Source of the DNA: Vagococcus carniphilus
Lineage (GTDB): Bacteria > Bacillota > Bacilli > Lactobacillales > Vagococcaceae
Length of the DNA: 64,000 bases
Assembly: GCF_014397115.1 (NCBI RefSeq)
Contig: NZ_CP060720.1
Coordinates: 1,690,001-1,754,000 of the forward strand
Direction: 5' to 3'
Part shown: positions 9,353-17,862 of the stretch, piece after piece
Layout of the letters: each line of letters begins with the position of its first letter
How positions within the stretch are numbered: the stretch's first letter is position 1
Translations under genes and position numbers: made by a program
The notes under the pieces: model-generated
The model's database searches: none
Seen by the model: the letters and a program-made list of their open reading frames with translations, nothing else
Told to the model about the DNA's origin: nothing

Positions 9353-9679
9353 ATGAAACAATTTAAAGTGAATGTTACTATTGATCGACCGATTGGTTAT
9401 GTTGATTCCTATCAAAACGAGTATCCAATTAATTATGGCTATGTAGAAGGAATTATAGCTCAGGATAATGAATGGCAAGACGTTTATCTACTAACAGATG
9501 ACATCATTTCATCTCAAGTAGTTTCAGCAAACATTATTGCCATCATTGTTAGAGATGATGATGTAGAGGACAAATGGGTGGCAACAACTACTCAAACAAC
9601 CTATTCTAAAGAAGACATTAAAAAGAAAACAAATTTTCTTGAGCAATATTTTAACTCAAGTATTATTTTACTAGACTAG
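9353..9679 (+). CDS. Inorganic pyrophosphatase-like small protein
   Basis: 108 residues. The segment TIDRPIGYVDSYQNEYPINYGYVEGI followed by WQDVYLL resembles the core of family I soluble pyrophosphatases (YPxNYGY...DxLDVxVL), a group of short homologs present in Lactobacillales. The classical metal-binding acidic cluster appears only in part, so catalysis is doubtful. In a tight cluster (18 nt after the phosphatase, 18 nt before the acetyltransferase). Role unknown. Confidence 0.65.
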   Translation: MKQFKVNVTIDRPIGYVDSYQNEYPINYGYVEGIIAQDNEWQDVYLLTDDIISSQVVSANIIAIIVRDDDVEDKWVATTTQTTYSKEDIKKKTNFLEQYFNSSIILLD

Positions 9680-9697
9680 AAGCTTAGGAGTAAGCAT

Positions 9698-10186
9698 ATG
9701 ACAATTAGACATTATGAAGAAAAAGACAAATCCGAAGTTATTACGTTAATTAAACAAACGATTCAGCTCATTAATCAAAAAGACTATACACCTAATCAAA
9801 TCAAATCTTGGTCAGAAATAGATTGGGATTATTGGGATAATAGTCTAAAAAATCATCTAGCTATTGTTTCAGAAAAAAATAAGGTGATTGTAGGTTTTTC
9901 TGATATGACAACAACGGGCTTTTTAGACCGATTATTTGTTCACCATGACTATCAAAATCAAGGGATAGCAAGTCAAATGTTACAGTACTTGGAATTAAAA
10001 ACCCCAGCTGAGCAGTATAGTACGTATGCCTCAATTACAGCAAAACCTTTTTTTGAAAGAAATGGCTATAAATTAGTTAAAGAAAATATCGCTAAATTAA
10101 GAGGAGAAGCTTTTTTAAATTATTACATGACAAAGGATGAAATAGTACATGTCTCAGACGATGAATCAATTAAGAGCCTTTTTTAG
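9698..10186 (+). CDS. GNAT-family N-acetyltransferase
   Basis: 162 residues. Acetyl-CoA binding motif A is visible as DRLFVHHDYQNQGIASQMLQYL (Q/R-x-x-G-x-A), preceded by the strand VGFSDM and followed by FFERNGYKLV typical of the C-terminal GNAT strand. Resembles the YafP-type subgroup. The 3' end overlaps the next gene by 38 nt, so the two are translationally linked. Substrate unknown; coupling to an ANT(6)-like enzyme is suggestive but not proof of an antibiotic target. Confidence 0.8.
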   Translation: MTIRHYEEKDKSEVITLIKQTIQLINQKDYTPNQIKSWSEIDWDYWDNSLKNHLAIVSEKNKVIVGFSDMTTTGFLDRLFVHHDYQNQGIASQMLQYLELKTPAEQYSTYASITAKPFFERNGYKLVKENIAKLRGEAFLNYYMTKDEIVHVSDDESIKSLF

Positions 10187-11018
10187 AAACAGAGATGATT
10201 TAAAAGTTTTTGCGATGAACGGCTCAAAAGTTAATAAAAATATCCCAGATGATATATTCAAAGATTATGATGTGGTCTTTTTTTCAACTAATTTCAAACA
10301 GTATATCGAAGATTCATCTTTTTTAGATTTATTTGGAGAAACTTTAATTAAAACCGAGCCTGAGAGCGACCCAATTTGTCCTAATGAGCTCTTAGAGGGA
10401 AAAGGATACGTTTATCTTGTTCAGTATGTATCAGGTCTTAGGATCGATTTCCAGTTCCGTGATATTGATACACTAGATAATTATTTAAAGGAAGATTCTT
10501 TAACACAAATTATTGAAGATAAAGAAAAGTTAGTAACATCAGAAATAATGCCAAATGATTCTGATTATTGGCTAAAAAAACCATCAAAAGAACAAATCGA
10601 ATTTTCAATAGCTGAGTTTTGGTGGTTAATTCCAAATATTTTAAAAAGTTCTCTTAGAAAGCAAGAAATACTCGCGCAATTTTACTTCAATTTAACTAGA
10701 AAAGAGCTATTTCAACTAATTGCTTGGAGTATAGCTAACGAAACAACTTGGAATGAAAATTATGGTAAAGAATTTTCAGCTATTTTAGATAAAGTAACAG
10801 ACAAAGAACGTCAACAAATCATGTCTCTTTTTCAAGTTGGTACAACAGACTCTCTATATAAAGGGATTCAAACAATGATGAGTTTACAAGAGGAGTATCT
10901 AAAAAGAATTGCTCCATCATATGATATAGATTTAAAGAAATTATTAGCTTATCAACATATTCCTTATACTTACTTAATGAGTAAAGATGAAGTAACATTA
11001 GCTAAAAAGTTTAAATGA
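10149..11018 (+). CDS. ANT(6)/AadE-like aminoglycoside 6-adenylyltransferase family protein
   Basis: 289 residues, close to the ~285-302 of the family. The nucleotidyltransferase core MNGSKVNKN...DIFKDYDVVFF matches the GS...DxD pattern of ANT(6) (MNGSR...DIFQDYDIV), with later family blocks such as LRIDFQF, IAEFWWL and AYQHIPYTYL. Such enzymes transfer AMP to the 6-hydroxyl of streptomycin. Start ATG lies inside the GNAT gene, with AAAGGATG upstream. Divergent enough from mobile aadE that drug modification should be tested; it may be an intrinsic chromosomal member. Base composition is like its neighbours, giving no sign of recent transfer. Confidence 0.82.
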   Translation: MSQTMNQLRAFFRNRDDLKVFAMNGSKVNKNIPDDIFKDYDVVFFSTNFKQYIEDSSFLDLFGETLIKTEPESDPICPNELLEGKGYVYLVQYVSGLRIDFQFRDIDTLDNYLKEDSLTQIIEDKEKLVTSEIMPNDSDYWLKKPSKEQIEFSIAEFWWLIPNILKSSLRKQEILAQFYFNLTRKELFQLIAWSIANETTWNENYGKEFSAILDKVTDKERQQIMSLFQVGTTDSLYKGIQTMMSLQEEYLKRIAPSYDIDLKKLLAYQHIPYTYLMSKDEVTLAKKFK

Positions 11019-11060
11019 CATCAAGATAGCATTAACATTCAAGAAAAAAGGGATAAATAA

Positions 11061-11618
11061 ATGAATACAGATATAGAAAAACTTATTTCAAGCAACAAAG
11101 ACTTAATGAGAATTTTAACCATTATCGATTCTTTAGATTTAGCTGATTGTTGGCTTTGTGCTGGGGCTATTCGAAATTTTTTATGGGATTTATTTTCTAA
11201 TCAAGAGGTTAAATTAATAACAGATATTGATGTCGTTTTCTATGACCCTTTGATTTCTTATGAAGAAACTTGTTTGATGGAACAAAAACTAATTGAGACA
11301 TATCCTGACTATGATTGGGAATTAAAAAATCAAGTTTACATGCATTATCATAACCCGAATGCCAAAGAGTACTTAGGTTCAAGAGATGCTATATCTAAAT
11401 TTCCAGAGCAATGTACCGCAATAGGCGCAAGATTAAACGCCTCTAAAAAAGTTGAACTCTTTATACCGTATGGGACACATGATTTAACCCATTTCATTGT
11501 CCAACCAACTCCTTTTTTCTTAGAAGATACTGAAAGAATGAAGCTCTATGTTGAGCGAGTAACAACAAAAGGGTGGCATAAAAAATGGCCATGTCTTGAA
11601 ATAATTTTACCTGACTAA
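11061..11618 (+). CDS. NTP_transf_6 (DUF925)-type nucleotidyltransferase family protein
   Basis: 185 residues. WLCAGAIRNFLWD followed by TDIDVVFYD is the GG/GA...DxD nucleotidyltransferase signature of the DUF925 family, and EYLGSRDAISKFPEQCTAIGAR is its usual second block. Family members have no established substrate. Ribosome site is AAAAAGGGAT 6 nt before ATG. Follows the ANT(6)-like gene after 42 nt and precedes a small membrane protein by 15 nt. Confidence 0.8.
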   Translation: MNTDIEKLISSNKDLMRILTIIDSLDLADCWLCAGAIRNFLWDLFSNQEVKLITDIDVVFYDPLISYEETCLMEQKLIETYPDYDWELKNQVYMHYHNPNAKEYLGSRDAISKFPEQCTAIGARLNASKKVELFIPYGTHDLTHFIVQPTPFFLEDTERMKLYVERVTTKGWHKKWPCLEIILPD

Positions 11619-11633
11619 AAGGAGGTAATTTTT

Positions 11634-11918
11634 ATGCAAGTTAGTAGTTATGGATGGAATGAAACTTTGGGATGGTTAATCATCTGTCTTTTTCTTACGA
11701 CTTTATTTCTTATTTTTGGTGTTGTTTTAAAGAAAACAAACGGTTTATTTTTGGCAAGATTACCACAGCAGTTTTTAATAGATCGTGATGATCCAAAATT
11801 TGAAAAAGAGCGGCAAGCAGGTAAAAAAATGCAACAGATGGCTTATCGATATATTTTACCTCTTGCTCTTATTAGTTGGCTTATTTTTATTTTTTTATTA
11901 ATGTTAAGTAAGAAATAG
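11634..11918 (+). CDS. Small membrane protein, two predicted helices
   Basis: 94 residues; helices at about 12-34 and 70-90 flanking a basic/acidic cytoplasmic stretch (LIDRDDPKFEKERQAGKK). AAGGAGG ribosome site. No recognised family. It is followed 14 nt later by a broken gene for a similar-looking small membrane protein, so the two may have worked together. Confidence 0.65.
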   Translation: MQVSSYGWNETLGWLIICLFLTTLFLIFGVVLKKTNGLFLARLPQQFLIDRDDPKFEKERQAGKKMQQMAYRYILPLALISWLIFIFLLMLSKK

Positions 11919-11932
11919 GAAGAGGAGGGGGA

Positions 11933-12346
11933 ATGATGAGTATGTTTCTATTAGCACTAGCTATTTTTGGTTTTTTTGGTAGTTTACAATATGTTTTTCC
12001 AAATGTTCTTTGGAATGATATTTCGGTCTTTTTTAGAAAAAAATAAAACAGATTATCTTAACTTTAGTAATCGTTTTCAAGGAAAATATTGCTTCTTTCT
12101 CGGATGTATTAGTTTAATCTTTTTCTTACTATCATTTTTCTTTAGACTGCCAAATGATAGTAATGTTCAGAAGACATTTTTTATCATTCTAATCCTCTAT
12201 TTTGGCATCAACGAATTTCGTCTAGAAATAAAGTGGAACAAACAACCTCATGCACCTCGATTGATTATGAATTATTATTTATTCTAATATTTATAGGAAA
12301 TTGTGGAATTTTCTTCTATTTAAAGTATAAAAAAATAACTTTTTAA
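11933..12346 (+). pseudogene. Frameshifted small membrane protein gene
   Basis: A strong AGGAGGGGG site precedes ATGATG at 11933, but the frame stops at 12044-12046 after 37 codons, right after a run of seven A (12037-12043). Dropping one A joins it to a second hydrophobic frame (KTDYLNFSNRFQGKYCFF...FGINEFRLEIK). That frame ends at 12287, while a third frame carries a further hydrophobic helix (DYELLFILIFIGNCGIFF) to a TAA at 12344-12346. At least two frameshifts are therefore needed to restore a ~137-residue membrane protein. Either a decayed gene or sequencing errors in homopolymers. Family not recognised. Confidence 0.6.
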
Positions 12347-12358
12347 AGTAACAATAAG

Positions 12359-12397
12359 AGTTCTTCTCGTATAAAAAATACAAGAAGGGCTTTTTTT
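12359..12397 (+). terminator. Rho-independent terminator
   Basis: Stem of about 14 bp (12359-12372 with 12377-12390, one mismatch and two G-T pairs) followed by T7. Ends the 8.4-12.3 kb cluster ahead of the ABC-2 operon. Confidence 0.75.
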
Positions 12398-12470
12398 GTT
12401 AACGGTAACATCTTGTGCTGAAAGCGTTTTTTATTTAAACTTAGAAAGTTACGAACAAAAGGGGCGACTA

Positions 12471-13277
12471 ATGATGAAAAAAGGAATAGCTTACTATCGA
12501 TTTTTCTTAAAAGAAGAAGCGAAATATAAAATTAATTTTATATCTTATTTATTGTCAGGTGTTATTCAACTAATAGCTATTCTCTTTATTTGGCGTCTTG
12601 TCTATTCATCCACAGGAAACGGTGTGATAGAAGGGTTGAATTATCAAGAAATTATTCTTTATACAATTATATCTACCATTGCGACTCAATTTATGGAATT
12701 AAATAATGACTACCAAATTGCTGGAGACATTCAAGATGGAAATCTATCATATGAGTTGATACGACCTGTCTCATATATTTATAAGTTATTCTTTCAAGGT
12801 CTAGCCAGTTCAACTGTCAGTATTCTGTTAATTAGTGTCCCAACTATGATTGGTGTTATCACTTATCTAAGCATTCATACATCTTTTCAAATTGCTATTG
12901 TGAGAGCGCTACTTTTTCTATTAATTGTTACGATTAGTATGGGATTAATGTTTTGCACCAATTTATTATTTGGTTACTCAGCTTTTTATCTTAATTATTC
13001 TTGGGGATTTTTGCTTTTCAAAGGAACCTTTATTAGGTTATTATCAGGAGCTCTTTTTCCATTAATTATGCTTCCTGAATCAATTAGAACTATTTTTTTG
13101 AAATCCCCTTTTAGTTACTTAACCTATTTTCCAACAATGGTTTTTCTAGGTAAACTAACAACTGGTGACATTATTTCAAATTTAGTTATACAATTTATTT
13201 GGTTAGCTGTTTTTATTGTGTTATGTCTTGTCTTATGGCGTCACTCTATTAAAACAATTACCATTAATGGAGGGTGA
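12471..13277 (+). CDS. ABC-2 type transporter permease (DUF990/COG4587 type)
   Basis: About 268 residues with six predicted membrane segments. The pattern DIQDGNLSYELIRPVSYIYKLFFQGLA is typical of the ABC-2 permeases that pair with COG3694 and COG4586 proteins. Start at the first of two tandem ATGs (12471 or 12474) after AAGGGG; the longer frame from 12396 begins inside the preceding terminator and is rejected. First gene of a three-gene exporter operon; the next permease starts 6 nt after this stop. Substrate unknown; relatives are annotated as antibiotic or lipid exporters. Confidence 0.85.
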   Translation: MMKKGIAYYRFFLKEEAKYKINFISYLLSGVIQLIAILFIWRLVYSSTGNGVIEGLNYQEIILYTIISTIATQFMELNNDYQIAGDIQDGNLSYELIRPVSYIYKLFFQGLASSTVSILLISVPTMIGVITYLSIHTSFQIAIVRALLFLLIVTISMGLMFCTNLLFGYSAFYLNYSWGFLLFKGTFIRLLSGALFPLIMLPESIRTIFLKSPFSYLTYFPTMVFLGKLTTGDIISNLVIQFIWLAVFIVLCLVLWRHSIKTITINGG

Positions 13278-13282
13278 TAAAG

Positions 13283-14074
13283 ATGAAACGATACATACAC
13301 TTATATTTAATTTATCTGAAAAACTCGTTTAAAATTTTAAAAATGTCAACAGCAAATTTTGTTGTTGGATTTATCGCTTTTTTAGCTATCCAAGTATCAT
13401 CTCTTTTATTTTTACAAGTGACGTTTGGGAGAATACCTGAAGTAAATGGTTATAACTATCATCAAGTTCTCTTTATCTATGGATTTTCTCAAATCCCTCG
13501 AGGTTTAGATCATCTATACAGTGATTATTTATGGTTGTTCGCTAAAAGAAGTGTTGTTAGAGGAGAAATGGATAGATATTTAGTGCGACCAGTTAGCCCA
13601 TATTTTCAAGTGATTTGTGAGAGAATCCAATTCGATGCAGTCGGCGAAATTTTTGTTGGAATAGTTATTACCGCTTATGCTATTTCTGGAATTAATTTTC
13701 CTAATCCTTTAATTTCAGTTTTTCTTTCAATTATTTATACTTTAACAGGTTGTGTCGTCTATACATCAATCAAAACAATTTGTGCCTCACTAGCTTTTTG
13801 GATTAAAAAGAGCTTTCACGTATTACAGTCAATTTATGGTTTAAGTGATTTGACCAAGTACCCATTATCCATTTATCCTCCTGCAGTAAGAGTTTCTCTA
13901 ACCTATATCATTCCTTTTGGTATCGTTTCATTTTTACCTTCAGAAATGATTTTTACGTCTCAATTAGTTAATCCAACAGCATTAACAATCATTGGAGTGT
14001 CTTCAACATTTGCCTACTTAGCATCAATTATTTGGAAGAAAGGAGTGAGAAGCTATGAAAGTGCAGGTAACTAA
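13283..14074 (+). CDS. ABC-2 type transporter permease (COG3694 type)
   Basis: About 263 residues, six predicted membrane segments, with GEMDRYLVRPVSPYFQVI matching the corresponding motif of the partner permease. ATG at 13283 has GGAGG 9 nt upstream; the GTG at 13274 overlaps the Shine-Dalgarno and is less likely. The 3' end overlaps the ATPase gene by 20 nt, indicating translational coupling. Heterodimer partner of the upstream permease. Confidence 0.85.
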   Translation: MKRYIHLYLIYLKNSFKILKMSTANFVVGFIAFLAIQVSSLLFLQVTFGRIPEVNGYNYHQVLFIYGFSQIPRGLDHLYSDYLWLFAKRSVVRGEMDRYLVRPVSPYFQVICERIQFDAVGEIFVGIVITAYAISGINFPNPLISVFLSIIYTLTGCVVYTSIKTICASLAFWIKKSFHVLQSIYGLSDLTKYPLSIYPPAVRVSLTYIIPFGIVSFLPSEMIFTSQLVNPTALTIIGVSSTFAYLASIIWKKGVRSYESAGN

Positions 14075-15035
14075 ACCTATTATTCATTTAGAAAATATTT
14101 CAAAAACTTTTTATTTAAGAAAGAAAACTGGCATTTTTAAATCTATCAAAATACCAAAACATGCTGTTCAAGAAGTTAATTTCGATATATATCCAGGTGA
14201 AATTGTTGGTTTCATTGGAACAAATGGAGCTGGTAAATCAACTACTATCAAGATGATGACGGGTATTTTAACACCAACAACAGGTATTTGTGAAGTAGGT
14301 GGCATCATTCCCTATGAGTCACGAATTGCTAATGCTAAAAATATCAGCGTTGTGTTTGGTCAACGTACACAAATGAACTGGGATCTGACTGTTGAAGATA
14401 ATTTTAATCTCTTAAAAGAAATCTATGATGTCAGTGATGAACAGTTTAAGAGACAAGTTAATTTACTTGATCAACATATGGGGATTAAGAAATTCTGGGA
14501 ACAGCAAGTTAGATCCTTATCTTTAGGTCAAAGAGTATTAACAGATATAGCTATTTCACTCATACACTCTCCTAAAGTCATTTACTTAGACGAGCCGACT
14601 ATTGGTCTTGACATTATGATTAAAGATAAGATTTTAAAAACGTTAAAATTAATTAACCAAAAAGAAAATGTCACCATTATTTTAACCACTCATGACTTAA
14701 GTGAAATTGAATTACTGTGTGAACGTATTATTATTATTGAAGAAGGAAAAATTATTTACGATGATACAAAAGATAAGATGTTAGAAACATTTTCTACTGA
14801 TTCGGTCATCCAATTTGATTATGATTATACTGAATTAAAGGAATTAGAAATATTTATAAAAAATAAAAAAATCGACTATTCTGTAGAAAATAAAACAATG
14901 ACTTTATCTATCCAGCAAGACGTTCAGGACGAAAAAGAAATTTTAAGTCAATTGTATCTTAACTTTAGCATTAACAAGATGACTGTAGCTAGGACAAGTG
15001 TACAAGACGTCGTTAGAAGTATTTACAGCAAATAA
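14055..15035 (+). CDS. ABC transporter ATP-binding protein (COG4586 type)
   Basis: 326 residues. Walker A GTNGAGKST (about 55-63), family-specific signature LSLGQR in place of LSGGQ, Walker B VIYLDEPTIGLD, and H-loop TTHD. An N-terminal extension (FYLRKKTGIFKSIKIPKHAVQ) and a C-terminal ~80-residue domain are usual for this subfamily. Energises the two upstream permeases; overlap of 20 nt with the preceding gene. ribosome site GGAGTGAGAAGC. Ends at a strong bidirectional terminator. Confidence 0.9.
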   Translation: MKVQVTKPIIHLENISKTFYLRKKTGIFKSIKIPKHAVQEVNFDIYPGEIVGFIGTNGAGKSTTIKMMTGILTPTTGICEVGGIIPYESRIANAKNISVVFGQRTQMNWDLTVEDNFNLLKEIYDVSDEQFKRQVNLLDQHMGIKKFWEQQVRSLSLGQRVLTDIAISLIHSPKVIYLDEPTIGLDIMIKDKILKTLKLINQKENVTIILTTHDLSEIELLCERIIIIEEGKIIYDDTKDKMLETFSTDSVIQFDYDYTELKELEIFIKNKKIDYSVENKTMTLSIQQDVQDEKEILSQLYLNFSINKMTVARTSVQDVVRSIYSK

Positions 15036-15037
15036 AC

Positions 15038-15091
15038 AATTAAAACGACCTTACCAAGAGAGTGATTTCTAGGTAAAGTCGTTTTAATTTT
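15038..15091. terminator. Bidirectional terminator
   Basis: 17-bp stem (15039-15055 with 15072-15088, one mismatch) with A/T tracts on both sides between the convergent ABC ATPase and pckA genes. Confidence 0.85.
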
Positions 15092-15096
15092 TAACA

Positions 15097-16746
15097 TTAT
15101 TTCAGTTCATTAATTATTCTTTTGATTACTTCATTTGTTTCTTCGGGTAAAGCATTATATCCATCCATTTCGATCTTCATATCATTTAAAAAGTCTAAAC
15201 GATTTTCCATTCCTTTAATGAGGCTTTCTACATAATCTTTATTCTTAAAATCAGGGTCATGGTTATCAACCGGTAAGTATGAAATATCTTCTAATGGACC
15301 AAATACTTTAAAGTTTGCCTCATTAGCGATAATTTTTTCAATACTACCTAATGTTTGAGCAGGAGTTACTTTTTCTCCTCTAAAAAAGCCTGTATTTAAG
15401 ATATAGCAGTCTGTTGCTTTTTCCTCAAACAAATGTTTAAAGTTCTGATAATCTTCATTCAAAGCATAACATCTAAATGGATTAGCAAAAGGTTCAATAA
15501 CTAATTTATTAATATCAACACCAGGTACAACATTTTCGGCCGTTGAGCGTTTAGTTGCTAAGGTTAAACCAAAAATAGAAGCTAAGATTGGGTTGTTAAT
15601 TTTTAAAATAGGAGGAAGACTATCATCTTTCATAATCCAGAAGATACTATCTATTTTTTCAGTTAAGTGATTTTCTCGGTTAGGAATGACAAATTGAGAT
15701 TTAATCGTTCGACCGTTACCATTTCTAATATCCTCAGTCACCAGGACTTTTTTATCATCTTTATCTAGTGTAACACCAACATTCTGGCAAGTTAAAAAAT
15801 ACTTAATATTTTTATCTCCCATTGGATAATCTTGAGTTTTATCAAAATAGCTAGGTTCAAGGGCTGTTGTTGCTCCTGTTCCTTTTTCAATAATAAAAGC
15901 ATCATCATGTAGAACTTTCATATTAAATTTATTGCCATGATCTGAAAGAGTAATAGTAGATTTGCCAGATCCCGATAAACCAAAAACTGCCATCGTATAT
16001 TTCTCTTCATCTAAATCATATTGTTTTACTCCACCATGACAGGCAATAAAATCATTACGATGTGCCGCAGCCCAAGCAAGAGTCAAAGTAGCCTTTTTCA
16101 ACTCCCCAAAGTAACGTAAACCAAGAATAGCAGCAACATTATGAATAGGATCAAATAGGGCTAAGCCATGTGGAAAATCCGGATGATTCCAATCAGGATC
16201 AGCATAAATATAAATATCTCCTTCGTCATATTTCTTTGATGAATGATACAAATCCTTATATTCTTCAGTTATCATTTGAAAGTTCAACAAATAAGAGTAA
16301 AGGTTATTCTCGAATCCTGTTGGAATCATTAAATGCGTTTTTAGCATAAAGGATTCTGATAAACCAACTAGAGCAGTTCCGTGATAAAACTCTTTCTGAC
16401 GACCTTGATAAATAGCTTCTCTTAAAATACCACTAAGATAAGTGGCATCAATACCAGGTTGGCCAATAATCCTTCTAGCAGCAGCAGTTCTTCCAAATAC
16501 TTTACCATCATTAAATACAAGAATTTTTGCATTACTTGGTAACCCCATTTCCTCAGCTTTAAAAAGGGGTAAATCTGTTTTGATTGTTCCTGGTGAGTCA
16601 GAAGCTAGCTCGTAAGCTTTCTTTAATTCGGTTACTTTCGAAACATTATTTCCATAAAATGCTGTTTCTATGATTGATCTAAAGTCCGAAAAAATTGGAT
16701 TACTCTTTCTTATTTCATCAACAGCAAAACGATTGATACTACTCAT
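15097..16746 (-). CDS. pckA: Phosphoenolpyruvate carboxykinase (ATP)
   Basis: 549 residues. Converts oxaloacetate plus ATP to phosphoenolpyruvate and CO2, the entry step of gluconeogenesis. Visible landmarks: the kinase P-loop GLSGSGKST (about residue 256), the metal/substrate segment CHGGVKQYDLDEEKYTM just before it, LHDDAFII after it, and TAENVVPGVD. ATG at 16746 has GGAG 8 nt upstream; an in-frame GTG at 16755 overlaps that site. Monocistronic with its own terminator. Being encoded close to a complete glycogen operon in the window, it could feed glucose phosphates from organic acids, but nothing here shows co-regulation. Confidence 0.95.
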   Translation of the reverse strand: MSSINRFAVDEIRKSNPIFSDFRSIIETAFYGNNVSKVTELKKAYELASDSPGTIKTDLPLFKAEEMGLPSNAKILVFNDGKVFGRTAAARRIIGQPGIDATYLSGILREAIYQGRQKEFYHGTALVGLSESFMLKTHLMIPTGFENNLYSYLLNFQMITEEYKDLYHSSKKYDEGDIYIYADPDWNHPDFPHGLALFDPIHNVAAILGLRYFGELKKATLTLAWAAAHRNDFIACHGGVKQYDLDEEKYTMAVFGLSGSGKSTITLSDHGNKFNMKVLHDDAFIIEKGTGATTALEPSYFDKTQDYPMGDKNIKYFLTCQNVGVTLDKDDKKVLVTEDIRNGNGRTIKSQFVIPNRENHLTEKIDSIFWIMKDDSLPPILKINNPILASIFGLTLATKRSTAENVVPGVDINKLVIEPFANPFRCYALNEDYQNFKHLFEEKATDCYILNTGFFRGEKVTPAQTLGSIEKIIANEANFKVFGPLEDISYLPVDNHDPDFKNKDYVESLIKGMENRLDFLNDMKIEMDGYNALPEETNEVIKRIINELK

Positions 16747-16887
16747 CTGAATCACTCCATTTACTTTTTATATAAAATAAGCTTAGCACATTTATCCATA
16801 AACAGGTATAATATCATTAACATATTTCAAACTATAGTGTTCTTTTACTGTTCTTAAGTACAATAGTTACAAAAGGAGGCAGACAAT

Positions 16888-17229
16888 ATGGAAAATGATT
16901 ATATTATGAGACAAATAAAACTAGCTGGGGAAGGCATTGGGATGGTCCTAAAAAAGAAAGTATCCAGTGAAACACTAGGAGAAATTCAGAAAGAGAATGG
17001 TGAATTTGTTTCTCGTATGGACTTAATTTTAGAATACTTAGCTAAAGGAAAATTTGATGAATCATTTGTTTTAGTTAATTCATTAAAATATAAAATGTCT
17101 GTATTAGATTTTCAAAATGTCTCCTGTTGGTTTATCAAACAGTTAAAACATGTACAAGATCATTATTCAGAAAAATTAACCAATGAAATAATAGATCATT
17201 ACCAAATACTTTTGAATGATCTATTATAA
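16888..17229 (+). CDS. DUF6483-like protein
   Basis: 113 residues, soluble, predicted mostly helical (MENDYIMRQIKLAGEGIGMVL...). AAGGAGG 8 nt before ATG. The N-terminal YIMRQI...GEGIG pattern is that of a small conserved family without known function in Firmicutes. Followed by an acetyltransferase gene whose start is 38 nt downstream, so probably cotranscribed. Confidence 0.65.
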   Translation: MENDYIMRQIKLAGEGIGMVLKKKVSSETLGEIQKENGEFVSRMDLILEYLAKGKFDESFVLVNSLKYKMSVLDFQNVSCWFIKQLKHVQDHYSEKLTNEIIDHYQILLNDLL

Positions 17230-17266
17230 ATTTCAACATATAACTACCAAAGAAAGGAAGATAAAA

Positions 17267-17773
17267 ATGATAGAAACTAATCGACTTATTTTTCAGAAAA
17301 TAACTTTAGATGATTTTGACGAGATGAAACGTATTCTTCAAAATAAATCTCTTATGTTGTTAGGGTGGGGGAAAACTTATTCAGATGAAGAAGTAACACA
17401 ATGGATAAATAAAATAAATGAGCAATACCGTTTTTATGGATACAGTTACTGGTTAGTTAAAACAAAGAGTACCCATCAAACTGTTGGAATTATGGGAGCT
17501 TTGCCTACAACTGTTCAAGAAAAAGAGTATGTTGAAATAGCTTATATCGTCAAAAAAGATTTTCAAGGTCATGGATTTGCTGTAGAGGGAATGAAGGGGA
17601 TACTGGACTTTTTAGACAAAAGAGAAGAGAGTACCCCCATCATTGCCCAATTTGTTCCTGAAAATACTGCCTCACAAAAAGTAGCTGAAAAATTAGACAT
17701 GACTTCTTATTTTTCATATAACCGGGACTTTAATGGCGAGATTAGAGAACACTTAGTGTATACTTGTAGCTAA
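17267..17773 (+). CDS. GNAT-family acetyltransferase (RimJ/RimL type)
   Basis: 168 residues from ATG 17267, chosen for AAAGGAAG 7 nt upstream; the frame is open further upstream but overlaps the previous gene without a ribosome site. N-terminus ETNRLIFQKITLDDFDEM is typical of the RimJ/RimL subfamily, motif A is YIVKKDFQGHGFAVEGM, and the C-terminal ENTASQKVAEKLDM matches the family's N-x-x-S-x-x-V-x-E-K-L. Acceptor unknown. Lies 25 nt upstream of the cat leader peptide, so readthrough into the cat region is possible. Confidence 0.82.
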   Translation: MIETNRLIFQKITLDDFDEMKRILQNKSLMLLGWGKTYSDEEVTQWINKINEQYRFYGYSYWLVKTKSTHQTVGIMGALPTTVQEKEYVEIAYIVKKDFQGHGFAVEGMKGILDFLDKREESTPIIAQFVPENTASQKVAEKLDMTSYFSYNRDFNGEIREHLVYTCS

Positions 17774-17798
17774 TAAATAAGAAAGAGGTGTTTTAGAG

Positions 17799-17828
17799 AT
17801 GATAAAAACAGTTAAATTCGCCTTCTAA
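17799..17828 (+). CDS. cat leader peptide MIKTVKFAF
   Basis: Nine-codon reading frame with a good Shine-Dalgarno (AAAGAGGTG, 9 nt upstream). Its beginning, MIKTVK, closely resembles MVKTDK, the start of the leader peptide of inducible cat-86, where chloramphenicol stalls the ribosome with codon 5 in the P site. The stop codon and last codons lie inside the 5' arm of the hairpin that hides the cat ribosome site. Role as a drug-sensing stall peptide is inferred from sequence and architecture. Confidence 0.75.
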   Translation: MIKTVKFAF

Positions 17829-17855
17829 ATTAATTTATCTACATATTTAGGAGGC
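17820..17855 (+). promoter_or_regulatory. Translation attenuator masking the cat ribosome-binding site
   Basis: GCCTTCTAAAT (17820-17830) pairs with ATTTAGGAGGC (17845-17855) over 11 bp with one G-T pair and a 14-nt loop. The 3' arm contains the entire AGGAGG (17849-17854) of cat; the 5' arm is the end of the leader peptide frame. A ribosome stalled near leader codon 5-6 would cover the 5' arm and free the ribosome site, the classic translation attenuation logic. Confidence 0.8.
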
Positions 17856-17862
17856 AGAAAAA

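Noticed and set aside
12396-12470. N-terminal extension of the first ABC-2 permease
   Set aside because: Begins inside a rho-independent terminator; tandem ATG at 12471 has its own SD.
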